This document shows positions 31,496-40,489 of a stretch of DNA of 50,435 nucleotides, piece by piece; within the stretch, counting starts at the first letter, position 1, and every line of letters starts with the position of its first letter. The position numbers and the translations under genes are program-made. Location: assembly GCA_946631895.1 (NCBI GenBank), contig CAMPAN010000001.1:1-50435 (forward strand), read 5' to 3'. The notes beneath the pieces are model-generated. The model was not told where the DNA came from and ran no database searches. It was given only the letters and a program-made list of their open reading frames with translations. This stretch comes from an uncultured Clostridia bacterium (GTDB lineage Bacteria; Bacillota; Clostridia; Christensenellales; CAG-138).

Positions 31496-33169
31496 GTGCT
31501 CACTCGTTTACAAGTTACGAATATTGCTTTGATAGATAAGTCCGACATTGCTTTCGATGCGGGCTTTTCTGTATTGACCGGTGAAACCGGCGCCGGAAAA
31601 TCGATTCTGATCGAGTCGGTCAGCTTTGTGCTCGGCGAACGTGCAAGCCGTGAAAGCATCCGCACCGGCGCAGAGAAAGCGTCTGTCGAAGCGACCTTTT
31701 TGCTTTCACCCGATTCTCCCGCTTTTGCGTATCTTAAACAGCAGCAGCTCGACAACGGTGAGGAACTGGTCCTGTATCGTGAGCTGTCGCTCAGCGGCAG
31801 AAACGTGTGCCGCGTCAACGGCACGCTCGTCAGCACGACCGAACTGAAAGCGATCGGCGATCTTCTGGTCGATCTGCACGGACAGCATGCGCATCAATCC
31901 CTCCTCAATCCCGAAACGCATCTCGAACTGATCGATGCGTATGCAAAGATCGATTCGGATGGGCTCAAATCCAAAACCGAAGAAGCGCGGCAGACTGCGC
32001 TGCAGGCAAAGCGAGATCTCGATATTCTGAAGAACGGACTCCTTGAACGCGAACGACGCATTGATGCGCTTCGGTACCAGATCAAGGAGATCGACGCCGT
32101 TTCTCCGGTCGAGGGGGAAGAGGAACAACTGGAATCGGACCGGCTTCGCATGCGCAACGCAGAAGAAATCGTCGAAGGACTGAACAATGCATATGATGCT
32201 CTGTTCGGCGAAGGCGGCGCACTTTCGACGCTGACGGATGCGAGGGATTCTTTGAACCGGATCGGCGCATATGACGAGACATACCGGAACCTGTCCGAAC
32301 GTACGGACGACGCCTATTTTTCTTTGGAGGACGTTGCCTACGAACTCCGGGACAGCCGCGACGCATTCCGCTTCGATCCGTCGCTGCTGGAGCAAACGGA
32401 GAGCCGTCTTGCGTCCTTGCAGAACCTGAAGCGTAAATACGGTGCAACCGTTTCGGAAATCCTTGCATATCGGGAGAAAATCGGGAACGAATATCAGGTT
32501 CTGAACGACGGTGAAAACCGGGTCGATGCGTTGGAAAGGACGTATCGGGAAGCGGTGGAGCGATTCGGACATCTCGCAGAGCAGCTCTCGGAACGCCGCA
32601 GACATGCTGCGAAAAAGCTCATGGAGGAGACCGTCAGGGAACTGTCCGAGATGGGAATGCCGCACGCTGTCATGGAGACACAGTTTACGAAGATTCCTCC
32701 TGTACAGCTTGCGGAGACCGGAATCGACGAAGCGGCATTTCTGCTGTCCGCAAACCGCGGAGAACCGGTCAAACCGCTTGTCAAGGTCGCGAGCGGAGGC
32801 GAGATGTCACGCATCATGCTGGCAATGAAAGCCGCGCTTTCGGATGCGGATCGCATAGAAACACTGATCTTTGATGAGATCGACACCGGGATCTCCGGCA
32901 TGGTTGCAAATGCGGTCGCCGAAAAAATGCGCGCCCTGGGACGAAAGCATCAGGTGCTGTGCGTGACGCATCTTCCGCAGATCGCAGCGCATGCGGATAC
33001 GCAATATGTTGCATACAAGTATTCCGACGCGGAAAAGACACACAGCGTTACACGACGTCTGACCGAGTCGGAACGACCGAAGGAGATTGCGCGGATCATG
33101 GGCAGCGGAGAAGACGACACTGCGGCGATGGAACACGCAAAACGCTTGCTGAAAGCGGCAAAAGAATAA
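31496..33169 (+). CDS. recN: DNA repair protein RecN
   Basis: RecN is an SMC-like ATPase that acts early in double-strand break repair. The 557-residue protein has Walker A TGETGAGKSIL, a long helical coiled-coil centre, the ABC signature VASGGEMSRIMLAMK and Walker B ETLIFDEIDTGISG. It starts with GTG at 31496 shortly after GGAGGG. A strong terminator follows, separating it from spoIVB. Confidence 0.96.
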   Translation: MLTRLQVTNIALIDKSDIAFDAGFSVLTGETGAGKSILIESVSFVLGERASRESIRTGAEKASVEATFLLSPDSPAFAYLKQQQLDNGEELVLYRELSLSGRNVCRVNGTLVSTTELKAIGDLLVDLHGQHAHQSLLNPETHLELIDAYAKIDSDGLKSKTEEARQTALQAKRDLDILKNGLLERERRIDALRYQIKEIDAVSPVEGEEEQLESDRLRMRNAEEIVEGLNNAYDALFGEGGALSTLTDARDSLNRIGAYDETYRNLSERTDDAYFSLEDVAYELRDSRDAFRFDPSLLEQTESRLASLQNLKRKYGATVSEILAYREKIGNEYQVLNDGENRVDALERTYREAVERFGHLAEQLSERRRHAAKKLMEETVRELSEMGMPHAVMETQFTKIPPVQLAETGIDEAAFLLSANRGEPVKPLVKVASGGEMSRIMLAMKAALSDADRIETLIFDEIDTGISGMVANAVAEKMRALGRKHQVLCVTHLPQIAAHADTQYVAYKYSDAEKTHSVTRRLTESERPKEIARIMGSGEDDTAAMEHAKRLLKAAKE

Positions 33170-33180
33170 GCATACGAATG

Positions 33181-33209
33181 AAAAAGACCTTCTTCGGAAG
33201 GTCTTTTTT
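33181..33209 (+). terminator. Terminator after recN
   Basis: AAAAAGACCTTC (33181-33192) and GAAGGTCTTTTT (33197-33208) form a perfect stem with a TTCG loop and U run. Confidence 0.9.
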
Positions 33210-33259
33210 GTATGCTTTTTCCCGGATCGTCACACGATATCGGAAAGGAGTTGAAGAGA

Positions 33260-34453
33260 ATGAAACGATTGCTGCGTGCGCTGTGCACGTGTCTTGCCGC
33301 ACTTTTGATCGGGTGGTACTGTGTTCCGCAGGTCTACCGGGTTTTACATCTTCCGGAACATGCGGAAATCGCGAAGGAGTGGCGTGCGCCTGCGCTTTGG
33401 ATCGACGAAGAAACTGCACGACCTGCGAGTGAAAGCGGCGACGAACGGTTGGGAAACGGATCGATCCGCATTTCGCTTTTCGGGCTGATCCCGGTCAAGA
33501 CGGTTTCCTCATGTGTTTTACCCAATACTGTCCGCCTCGGAGGGCAGGCGATCGGCGTTATCCTGAAAACCGAAGGCGTTCAGATCGTCGGATTCGAGAA
33601 AATACCGACGGCGCGCGGAACGGTTTGCCCGGCGATATCTGCCGGACTGCGGGAAGGTGATATGATCTGCGCGGTAAACGGGACCGAGGTGGCGGATGCG
33701 GACGAGTTTTCAGCGCTGTGCGCCGAAGCGGACCGGTGCGTACTGTCCTGCCTGCGGGACGGCGAGCCTTTTTCCGTAACGGTGATTCCGGAGACGGACG
33801 ACGACGGGACGAAGCGAATCGGAGCATGGGTACGGGACAGCACGTCCGGGATCGGGACAATGTCCTTCTACGATCCGGAAACCCGTACCTATGCAGCACT
33901 CGGACACGGCGTCACGGATGTCGATACACAGAAACTGATATCGCCGGCAGCCGGATTTCTGACGGAAGCAAGGATCACAAAGATCCGAAAAGGAGACGGG
34001 AACACGGCAGGGGAACTGATCGGAGATTTTTCGGTGCGTCCGGAGAATTCGATCGCAACGGTGGAGCGCAACACACCGTTTGGAATCAGCGGAAAGCTCG
34101 GAACGTTTCATGATGCGAATGCAAGAGCGGTTTCCATCGCACCGAGCGGCGCCGCGCACAAGGGTGACGCGTATATTCTGTCGACGATAGACGGGACGGT
34201 CACCGCGTATTCGGTCAAGGTCATCCGCGTGGACATGCAATCCTCGCCGGAAACACGCGGAATGATGATTGAGATCAACGATCCGGTGCTTCTGGAGAAA
34301 ACCGGCGGGATCGTGCAGGGCATGAGCGGAAGCCCGCTGATTCAGGACGGACGGCTGATCGGCGTCGTGACGCATGTGTTTCTGAGCCGTCCGACCCGCG
34401 GATACTGTCTTTATGCCGAATGGATGGCGGACGCTTTGCTGCAAAATCGATAA
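33260..34453 (+). CDS. spoIVB: SpoIVB serine peptidase
   Basis: SpoIVB is secreted from the forespore and triggers pro-sigma-K processing. The 397-residue protein has an N-terminal membrane anchor (about residues 4-24), a PDZ domain (SAGLREGDMICAVNGTEV region) and the SpoIVB peptidase domain with AALGHGVTDVD (catalytic His region) and the active-site serine in GIVQGMSGSPLIQDGRLIG. ATG 33260 follows GGAAAGGAG. A possible sigma-G-like element, GTATG at 33210-33214 and CACACGA at 33231-33237, is weak. The gene lies between recN and the spo0A-like gene, its conserved place. Confidence 0.95.
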   Translation: MKRLLRALCTCLAALLIGWYCVPQVYRVLHLPEHAEIAKEWRAPALWIDEETARPASESGDERLGNGSIRISLFGLIPVKTVSSCVLPNTVRLGGQAIGVILKTEGVQIVGFEKIPTARGTVCPAISAGLREGDMICAVNGTEVADADEFSALCAEADRCVLSCLRDGEPFSVTVIPETDDDGTKRIGAWVRDSTSGIGTMSFYDPETRTYAALGHGVTDVDTQKLISPAAGFLTEARITKIRKGDGNTAGELIGDFSVRPENSIATVERNTPFGISGKLGTFHDANARAVSIAPSGAAHKGDAYILSTIDGTVTAYSVKVIRVDMQSSPETRGMMIEINDPVLLEKTGGIVQGMSGSPLIQDGRLIGVVTHVFLSRPTRGYCLYAEWMADALLQNR

Positions 34454-34546
34454 TTGTTTACAGAATTACCGCGTTTTGAAACATTTCGTCTATAGATTTT
34501 TCCGGAATTTTCTTCCACAATAAATGCGGAAGTGAGGGGATGATCG

Positions 34547-35740
34547 ATGAATGTGATGCTGTTGACAAGTGATCCGGACCGGTCGGGCAGGTTCCGGGAG
34601 GTTTCAAAAAACACGGAACGGGTTCGTCTTGTGACGGTACGGAATGCCGGGCAAATGCTGGAACAGCTGTTTCGGAAACCGTTTGACGCACTGATTGCAG
34701 ACGAACCGTGTATTGTGCACCCGCACATCCGGAAGCGTCCCGTGCTGTGGCCGAATCAGCAGTATTTGTTGCTGCACGAGCCGATACATGCGTTTCCGGT
34801 TCCGCCTTGGATAACTTACTGTTTTTCCGATGCGGACGATCCGAAACGGATCTTTTCAATGATTGAGTCAATGCCGGGCGGACAAACGAGAGAGAATGAT
34901 ACGGAATGCCGGATCTCAGATTTTCTGCAGCAAACGGCAGTTCCCGTTTATCTCAGCGGTTTTGATTATCTCAGGGAAGCGATACGGCTGATTCTCATGC
35001 GGGAACGGCTCACGGATGTGCAATCGCTGAATGCACTGTATGAGATTCTCGCAGCATCGACGGGAGTTCCCGCACCGATGACGGAACATGCGATCCGTCA
35101 TGCGATCGATACGGCATGGATGCTCGCGGAACCGGACGCACTCGAAAAGCTGTTCGGAGATACTGTGCATTCGGACCGCGCCGCACCATCGAATGCGGCA
35201 TATCTGTTCCGGGCGGCGGATCATATCAGAATGCAACAAGAGGGGAGAAATGAAACAATGACAATGGAAGAAATGCAGGAGATGGAGGACGCGCTTCGAT
35301 CGGTATATCACGATCAGGACGCATTGCTGAACGGAACGATTAACGCAGTCATGCACGCGCTGTGTGTTCCGGCGAAACTGTTGGGGTACCGCTACATTTT
35401 TCTTGCGGTACGGTTCATCCGTACCAGACCGCCGAAGCTCAGATCTACCACGAAAAAGGAACTGTATCCGTATATCGAACAGTGCATGCATACGACGAAG
35501 CCGATGATCATGCGGACGATGCATTATGCAATCGAACAGGCATGGGAACGCGCGGATCCGGACGTGCTGTATTCCTATCTCGGACTGCGCGGGAAGAACC
35601 GGAAGGACCCGCCGTCCAATCTTGAGTTTGTATATCTGATTGCGGAACGGGTACGCCTGATCATCGGAGATCCGCTGTGGGAAGAACACTATCAGCGCGT
35701 GCTCGCGGATATGAGAAAGAAGTATCCTTGGCTAAACTGA
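34547..35740 (+). CDS. spo0A: Spo0A-like regulator with a degenerate receiver and two Spo0A DNA-binding domains
   Basis: The 397-residue protein occupies the conserved spo0A position after spoIVB, but its architecture is new to me. Residues 1-108 look like a decayed receiver: an Asp at 52 in ALIADEP aligns with the phosphorylated Asp, and SDPD may be the acidic pocket, but no conserved Thr or Lys is evident. Residues 122-232 align along their length with the Spo0A C-terminal domain (VPVYLSGFDYLREAI, MTEHAIRHAIDTAW, PSNAAYLFRAADHIRM). After an acidic linker, residues 260-375 repeat it (VPAKLLGYRYIFLAV, LYPYIEQCMHTTK, MRTMHYAIEQAWERADPD, PPSNLEFVYLIAERVR). Ordinary Spo0A is about 265 residues with one such domain and dimerises when phosphorylated. 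GAGGGG lies before the ATG. Confidence 0.88.
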   Translation: MNVMLLTSDPDRSGRFREVSKNTERVRLVTVRNAGQMLEQLFRKPFDALIADEPCIVHPHIRKRPVLWPNQQYLLLHEPIHAFPVPPWITYCFSDADDPKRIFSMIESMPGGQTRENDTECRISDFLQQTAVPVYLSGFDYLREAIRLILMRERLTDVQSLNALYEILAASTGVPAPMTEHAIRHAIDTAWMLAEPDALEKLFGDTVHSDRAAPSNAAYLFRAADHIRMQQEGRNETMTMEEMQEMEDALRSVYHDQDALLNGTINAVMHALCVPAKLLGYRYIFLAVRFIRTRPPKLRSTTKKELYPYIEQCMHTTKPMIMRTMHYAIEQAWERADPDVLYSYLGLRGKNRKDPPSNLEFVYLIAERVRLIIGDPLWEEHYQRVLADMRKKYPWLN

Positions 35741-35770
35741 TTGACGAACAATGTTCGTTTGTGATAAAAT
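35741..35770 (+). promoter_or_regulatory. Promoter of deoB with an internal palindrome
   Basis: TTGACG (35741-35746) and TAAAAT (35765-35770) are 18 bases apart. Between them lies the inverted repeat ACGAACA-A-TGTTCGT (35744-35758), a likely operator. Confidence 0.7.
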
Positions 35771-35800
35771 CATATAAAATCAGAGGACAGAGGTGTTCAT

Positions 35801-36976
35801 ATGAAAAAGAGGGCTATTCTGATTGTTCTTGACAGCGCAGGTATCGGCGCACTGCCCGACGCTGCGGATTTCGGCGACGTCGGCGCAAATACCATCTGCA
35901 ACATTTTCGAAAAACGCGGACGGCTGGACGTTCCCAATATGCGCAGGCTCGGGCTGGCACACATCGACGGATGCCGGATCCCGAAAGAGGAAGAGGAGCT
36001 GATCGGAAGCTACTGCAAATGCGCGGAACAGACGCACGCAAAGGATACGACCTGCGGACATTGGGAGATGGCGGGTCTTGCACTGGACGAAGCGTTCAAG
36101 ACCTATCCGAACGGTTTTCCGAAGGAATTCATGGACGCGTTTGAAAAGCGCATCGGACGCGGCACACTCGGAAATGTAGTCGCGAGCGGAACACAGATCA
36201 TTCAGGAACTCGGCGACGAGCATGTCCGCACCGGAAAACCGATCGTGTATACGAGTGCGGACAGCGTATTCCAGATCGCAGCGCATGAAGAGGTTATTCC
36301 GCTTCCGGAACTGTACCGCATCTGTGAGATCGCGCGTGAAATGCTGACGGGCGAGTATCTTGTCGGCCGGGTCATCGCAAGGCCGTTCCTCGGCGGAAAC
36401 GGTGACTATAAGCGCACCGAAAACCGCAAGGACTATGCAGTTGCACCGTTCAAGGACACGATCCTCGACGCGCTTGCGGAAAAAGGCAAGGACGTCGTCG
36501 GCATCGGCAAAATCGAGGATATCTTCTGCCACAGGGGCATCACGACCGTCGATCATACGAAGAACAATCCGGACGGCATTCGTGCAACACAGCGCTTTTT
36601 GAACGACGGAACGGGAGATTTCATCTTCACGAATCTTGTGGATACGGATATGCTCTACGGACACAGGAACGACTGGGAAGGCTATGCAAAGGCATTGGAA
36701 TACTTCGATGCGCATCTTCCCGAAATGTATCTTGCCATGCGCGAAGGCGATGTTTTGATGGTGACGGCGGATCACGGCTGTGATCCGACCTTCCCGGGAA
36801 CGGATCATACGCGCGAGTACATCCCGCTTCTGATCTGCGGACAGCATATCAGACACGGAGTAAATCTCGGTGTGCGCAAACAGTTTTCGGACATCGGAGC
36901 GACGATCTATGAATACCTGACCGGTGAACAATGGCGGGAAGGCGAATCATTCTTAAAGGATATCTGGGAGGATTGA
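35801..36976 (+). CDS. deoB: Phosphopentomutase
   Basis: DeoB interconverts (deoxy)ribose 1- and 5-phosphate in nucleoside salvage. The 391-residue protein belongs to the alkaline-phosphatase superfamily, with metal ligands in IVLDSAGIGALPDA, the residue-accepting Thr region AKDTTCGHWEMAG, and TADHGCDPTFPGTDHTRE. It has its own promoter with an operator-like palindrome and is followed three bases later by the purine nucleoside phosphorylase gene, so both steps of purine nucleoside breakdown are in one operon. Confidence 0.96.
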   Translation: MKKRAILIVLDSAGIGALPDAADFGDVGANTICNIFEKRGRLDVPNMRRLGLAHIDGCRIPKEEEELIGSYCKCAEQTHAKDTTCGHWEMAGLALDEAFKTYPNGFPKEFMDAFEKRIGRGTLGNVVASGTQIIQELGDEHVRTGKPIVYTSADSVFQIAAHEEVIPLPELYRICEIAREMLTGEYLVGRVIARPFLGGNGDYKRTENRKDYAVAPFKDTILDALAEKGKDVVGIGKIEDIFCHRGITTVDHTKNNPDGIRATQRFLNDGTGDFIFTNLVDTDMLYGHRNDWEGYAKALEYFDAHLPEMYLAMREGDVLMVTADHGCDPTFPGTDHTREYIPLLICGQHIRHGVNLGVRKQFSDIGATIYEYLTGEQWREGESFLKDIWED

Positions 36977-36978
36977 TC

Positions 36979-37803
36979 ATGGAAGGCATCATGAACATCA
37001 TCAATAACGCTGTTGCGCTTTTAAAGGAAAAAGGCGCGGACAAGGCGACGATCGGTTTGATTCTCGGCAGCGGACTCGGCGATTATGCGGAAACGCTCGA
37101 AAATAAGCGGTTCGTGAACTATGCGGACATCGAGGGATACCCGGTTTCCGGCGTTGTCGGACATAAGAACCGTTTTGTGATCGGCGAAAAGTACGGAAAA
37201 ACGGTGATTGCCATGCAGGGAAGATTCCATTATTATGAAGGCTATCCTCAGGTCATGCTTTCGCTAGGCGTACGCACCATGAAAAAACTCGGTGTGGAAA
37301 AACTGCTGGTGACAAATGCGGCGGGCGGCGTCAACATGAATTTCCATGCGGGCGATCTGATGCTGATTACCGATCATATCAATCTTTCCGGAAGCAATCC
37401 GCTGATCGGAAAGAATCTGGATGAATTCGGTCCGCGCTTTCCGGATCAGAGCAATGTATACGACAAGGACCTGCGGGCAAAGATGATCGAGCTTTGCAAG
37501 CGCCGCGGGATCCCGATGCAGGAGGGCGTCTATCTGATGATGTCCGGTCCTTGCTATGAAACACCTGCGGAGATCCGCATGGCGCGGATCATCGGCGCGG
37601 ATGCCGTCGGTATGTCGACAATCCCGGAGACGATGTGCGCGGCGCATTGCGGCATGAAGGTTGTCGGAATCAGCCTGATTACGAATATGGCGGCGGGCGT
37701 TTTGGATCAGCCGCTGTCGCATGCGGAGGTTACGGAGACTGCGGCAAAGGCGACGGTACGCTTTACGGCGCTGGTCGATCTGATTCTCAGCGAAATCTTC
37801 TGA
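36979..37803 (+). CDS. punA: Purine nucleoside phosphorylase (PunA/PNP-I type)
   Basis: The 274-residue enzyme cleaves purine nucleosides with phosphate. Signatures are GLILGSGLGDYAE (phosphate binding), MQGRFHYYEGY, LVTNAAGGVN and the base-binding MSGPCYETPAEIRM with a following GADAVGMSTIPE. This is the trimeric mammalian-like type. ATG 36979 follows GGGAGG; an earlier in-frame ATG lies inside deoB and was rejected. Its ribose 1-phosphate product is the DeoB substrate. Confidence 0.95.
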   Translation: MEGIMNIINNAVALLKEKGADKATIGLILGSGLGDYAETLENKRFVNYADIEGYPVSGVVGHKNRFVIGEKYGKTVIAMQGRFHYYEGYPQVMLSLGVRTMKKLGVEKLLVTNAAGGVNMNFHAGDLMLITDHINLSGSNPLIGKNLDEFGPRFPDQSNVYDKDLRAKMIELCKRRGIPMQEGVYLMMSGPCYETPAEIRMARIIGADAVGMSTIPETMCAAHCGMKVVGISLITNMAAGVLDQPLSHAEVTETAAKATVRFTALVDLILSEIF

Positions 37804-37837
37804 AGACGTACTGTTGAAAAGATTTCACAATCGAGTA

Positions 37838-37866
37838 TTGACGAAAGCCGCGTTTTTTCGTATAAT
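37838..37866 (+). promoter_or_regulatory. Promoter of yajC
   Basis: TTGACG (37838-37843) and TATAAT (37861-37866) are 17 bases apart. Confidence 0.85.
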
Positions 37867-37896
37867 ATCGAAAGACATAGGAAAGGAATTTGAATT

Positions 37897-38289
37897 ATGC
37901 TATTGAATGCTTTGCAATCCGTTCTTTGTGCGGATACTTCCGGACTCAGTTGCCTCAGCTCTTCGTCTGGTTCCGGCAGCTGCGGCCAGGGCGGTACTAT
38001 GATGACGATGCTTCTTCCGCTTGCCATGGTCGTGGTGCTGCTTGTGGTCATGATCATTCCGCAGCGTAAGCGCGATAAAAAGGTCAAAGATATGCTGAGC
38101 TCGCTGAAACAAGGCGACCGCGTACGCACCATCGGCGGTATCTACGGCACAATTTCCTCGATCAAGGACGACGTTATTGTTTTGTCCGTCGGTCCGGATA
38201 AGGTCAAGCTCGTTTTTGCACGCGGCGCGATCTCCCAGGTTGAGGATGCGGGTGTTGAGAATACCATGACCGAAGAAGTGAAAGATTAA
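37897..38289 (+). CDS. yajC: Preprotein translocase subunit YajC
   Basis: The 130-residue protein has the single YajC transmembrane helix followed by IIPQRKRDKKVKDMLSSLK and the beta-rich domain GDRVRTIGGIYGTISSIKDD. YajC associates with SecDF at the Sec translocon. An unusual N-terminal stretch rich in Ser, Gly and Cys (about residues 12-33) precedes the helix. AAAGGAA lies before the ATG. It is monocistronic between its own promoter and terminator. Confidence 0.93.
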   Translation: MLLNALQSVLCADTSGLSCLSSSSGSGSCGQGGTMMTMLLPLAMVVVLLVVMIIPQRKRDKKVKDMLSSLKQGDRVRTIGGIYGTISSIKDDVIVLSVGPDKVKLVFARGAISQVEDAGVENTMTEEVKD

Positions 38290-38302
38290 TCGGCGATACA
38301 TC

Positions 38303-38330
38303 AAAGCCCGGACCGGTTCCGGGCTTTTTT
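38303..38330 (+). terminator. Terminator after yajC
   Basis: AGCCCGGA and TCCGGGCT form a stem around a short loop (38305-38325), followed by six Ts. Confidence 0.85.
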
Positions 38331-38357
38331 CTGTCATACCGACGTCCGGCAATCAGA

Positions 38358-40424
38358 ATGAATGTGAAATCGGAACGGAAACACAACAATCGGAAACGCA
38401 TCGCGCTCCTTTGGGTGTGCGGTGTGTTTGCCGTTGCCGTGATCGCGATCATGATCCATTATCGCGGCGTCAGACCGATTGTGAGGTATGAGCTCGGCGA
38501 AAAATACGATGCGAAAGATTTCACACAGCGCAGCGCGGTTTTCGATCCGGTCCCGGAGAAACTCCCGACGGGATGGCATTTCCGGAATCTTCGTATCGGC
38601 GGGGTAACGACGCCTGTTCTGATACGTGTTGTCGACACGACTGCGCCGACAGCCGAGCCGAATCCGCAAACCGTACCGCTCGGTACACATCCGCAGCCGG
38701 ATGCATTCGTTTCAAAGATCAAGGACGCAGATATCGTTCGCGTTTCCTATGAAACCGTTCCGGACTTTGATACGGAATGGAAAGACACGATCCGAATCGT
38801 TCTGACAGATAAAACCGGGAATCAGAATACGGTTGACGTGCCGGTTTCCGTACGCGCTACGGTCGAATCTCTGACCGTTGAAGCGGGAACCGATTTGCCG
38901 TCACCGGATCGGTTTCTGCTTCCAGGCGTAGATGGGGAACCGACGGAGCCGATCGATCCGTCGATCATGCACCATGTCGGAACGTATCCGATCGCTTTTC
39001 GGATCAGGAACGGCGTTGTTTCGCAGACCGGTTTGGTCGTCGCCGATACGGTTGCCCCTGCGGCGGAGGAAACGCTTCTGCTGCTTTTGCCGGGAGAAAC
39101 CGCCGGGCCGGATGCATTCGTTACACGAACGCAGGATGAGACCGACGTTGCGTACACCTTTGTGACGGAACCGGATTATACGTTGAGAACGGTTCAGCCG
39201 GTCGTCGTCCGGCTCACGGATGAAGGAAACAATTCCGTCGACGTCGAAAGCCGTCTGCTGATTTCGGGCATCAGGGCGAAACCCGTCGAAGCGAGAAAAA
39301 CCGCATTGACGCCGGAAGACTTTGACAATGCCGATAAGCAGAGCTTTACGGTTGAGCACTTTGTACCGGACAAGCCCGGGACCTATGCGGTCAACGTAAC
39401 GATCGACGGGATTCCGGAAACGATGGCTGTTTCGGTTGCAGACACGACGCCGCCCGTGCTGACGGAGAAAAAACTGAACGGAAAGTCGTTTTACACCTGC
39501 CATGATTACCGCCCGGAGGATCTGTTTGAATCGGATGATGTCACGCCGGTAACCATGTCCTATGTGAAAGAACCGAATTTCAGAAAATCAGGGCGTCAGA
39601 CCTATACCGTAACGGCAAAGGACGCGGCGGGAAACGAGACGGTTGCATCCCGCACGATCTATCTGAAGTCGGACAGGAAATCGCCGCACATCTACGGTGC
39701 GCTTAACCGTACTTGTTATGTGGGTGAGACGATTTCTTATCTTGGCGACGTGTATGCGGTGGATGATGTTGACGGGACGGTAGAGGTGACGGTAGAATCC
39801 AACGTCAACACGCAGAAACCCGGAACCTATCGTGTTATCTATCGCGCGGTGGATGAAAGCGGCAACAAGGCAAAGGTGACCTGCAGTTTCAAGCTGATCA
39901 AACGATCGGTCAGCGAAGAAGAGCTGCATGCCGTAACGAAGCAAATCATGGAGGAGATCACGACGCCGGACATGGTTGATGCGGAAAAACTCAAGGCCAT
40001 CTTTGATTATGTTCAGGGACGAATTGTTTACACGAACGGATCGAATAACAATTATACCGATTGGCAGAAAGCAGCTTATGACGGATATATGAAGGGAAAG
40101 GGCGATTGCTATAATATCTATGCGCTGACCCGCGCGCTTCTGGACGAAACGGACATTCATTATCTGTCGGTGCAGCGCGTCAAGTCAAGTTCCTGGCATA
40201 CCAGGCACTACTGGGTGATGGTAAATCTCGGAACGGGCTGGTACATTCTCGATCCGACAAAAACACCGAGGCATCGCGTGGATTGCTTCATGTGGACCAA
40301 AGAAACATGCGCATGCTATAACAAGTATTGGCAGTTTGATCAGAGCAAATATCCGGAAATGACCAGGACGCCCTTCGACTACGATGCGGTTGTGCAGATG
40401 GAACGGGACGGGCTTCTGCCGTAG
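38358..40424 (+). CDS. Membrane-anchored protein with Ig-like repeats and a transglutaminase-like domain
   Basis: The 688-residue protein has a basic N-terminus, one transmembrane helix at about residues 15-35, then several extracellular Ig-like repeats. Their joints read VVDTTAPTAEP, VADTVAPAAEE, VADTTPPVLTE and YLKSDRKSPHIYG. A C-terminal transglutaminase/cysteine-protease-like domain has a complete triad: Cys584 in KGDCYNIYALTRALL, His617 in RHYWVMVN and Asp632 in WYILDPT. It is a likely surface enzyme that cross-links or cleaves peptides. No Shine-Dalgarno sequence is visible before the ATG at 38358, which directly follows the yajC terminator, so translation efficiency or start is uncertain. 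Confidence 0.82.
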   Translation: MNVKSERKHNNRKRIALLWVCGVFAVAVIAIMIHYRGVRPIVRYELGEKYDAKDFTQRSAVFDPVPEKLPTGWHFRNLRIGGVTTPVLIRVVDTTAPTAEPNPQTVPLGTHPQPDAFVSKIKDADIVRVSYETVPDFDTEWKDTIRIVLTDKTGNQNTVDVPVSVRATVESLTVEAGTDLPSPDRFLLPGVDGEPTEPIDPSIMHHVGTYPIAFRIRNGVVSQTGLVVADTVAPAAEETLLLLLPGETAGPDAFVTRTQDETDVAYTFVTEPDYTLRTVQPVVVRLTDEGNNSVDVESRLLISGIRAKPVEARKTALTPEDFDNADKQSFTVEHFVPDKPGTYAVNVTIDGIPETMAVSVADTTPPVLTEKKLNGKSFYTCHDYRPEDLFESDDVTPVTMSYVKEPNFRKSGRQTYTVTAKDAAGNETVASRTIYLKSDRKSPHIYGALNRTCYVGETISYLGDVYAVDDVDGTVEVTVESNVNTQKPGTYRVIYRAVDESGNKAKVTCSFKLIKRSVSEEELHAVTKQIMEEITTPDMVDAEKLKAIFDYVQGRIVYTNGSNNNYTDWQKAAYDGYMKGKGDCYNIYALTRALLDETDIHYLSVQRVKSSSWHTRHYWVMVNLGTGWYILDPTKTPRHRVDCFMWTKETCACYNKYWQFDQSKYPEMTRTPFDYDAVVQMERDGLLP

Positions 40425-40489
40425 GAGCGGATTCGGCGTAATCATACCTCCGAAAGCTGCATAGAATGCAGCAAAAGGGGGTGCAAACC

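Noticed and set aside
34454..34546. A sigma-H promoter or 0A boxes before the spo0A-like gene
   Set aside because: I tried the sigma-H pattern and the 0A consensus; CGGAATTT and TTTCGTC are only partial matches without the second element.
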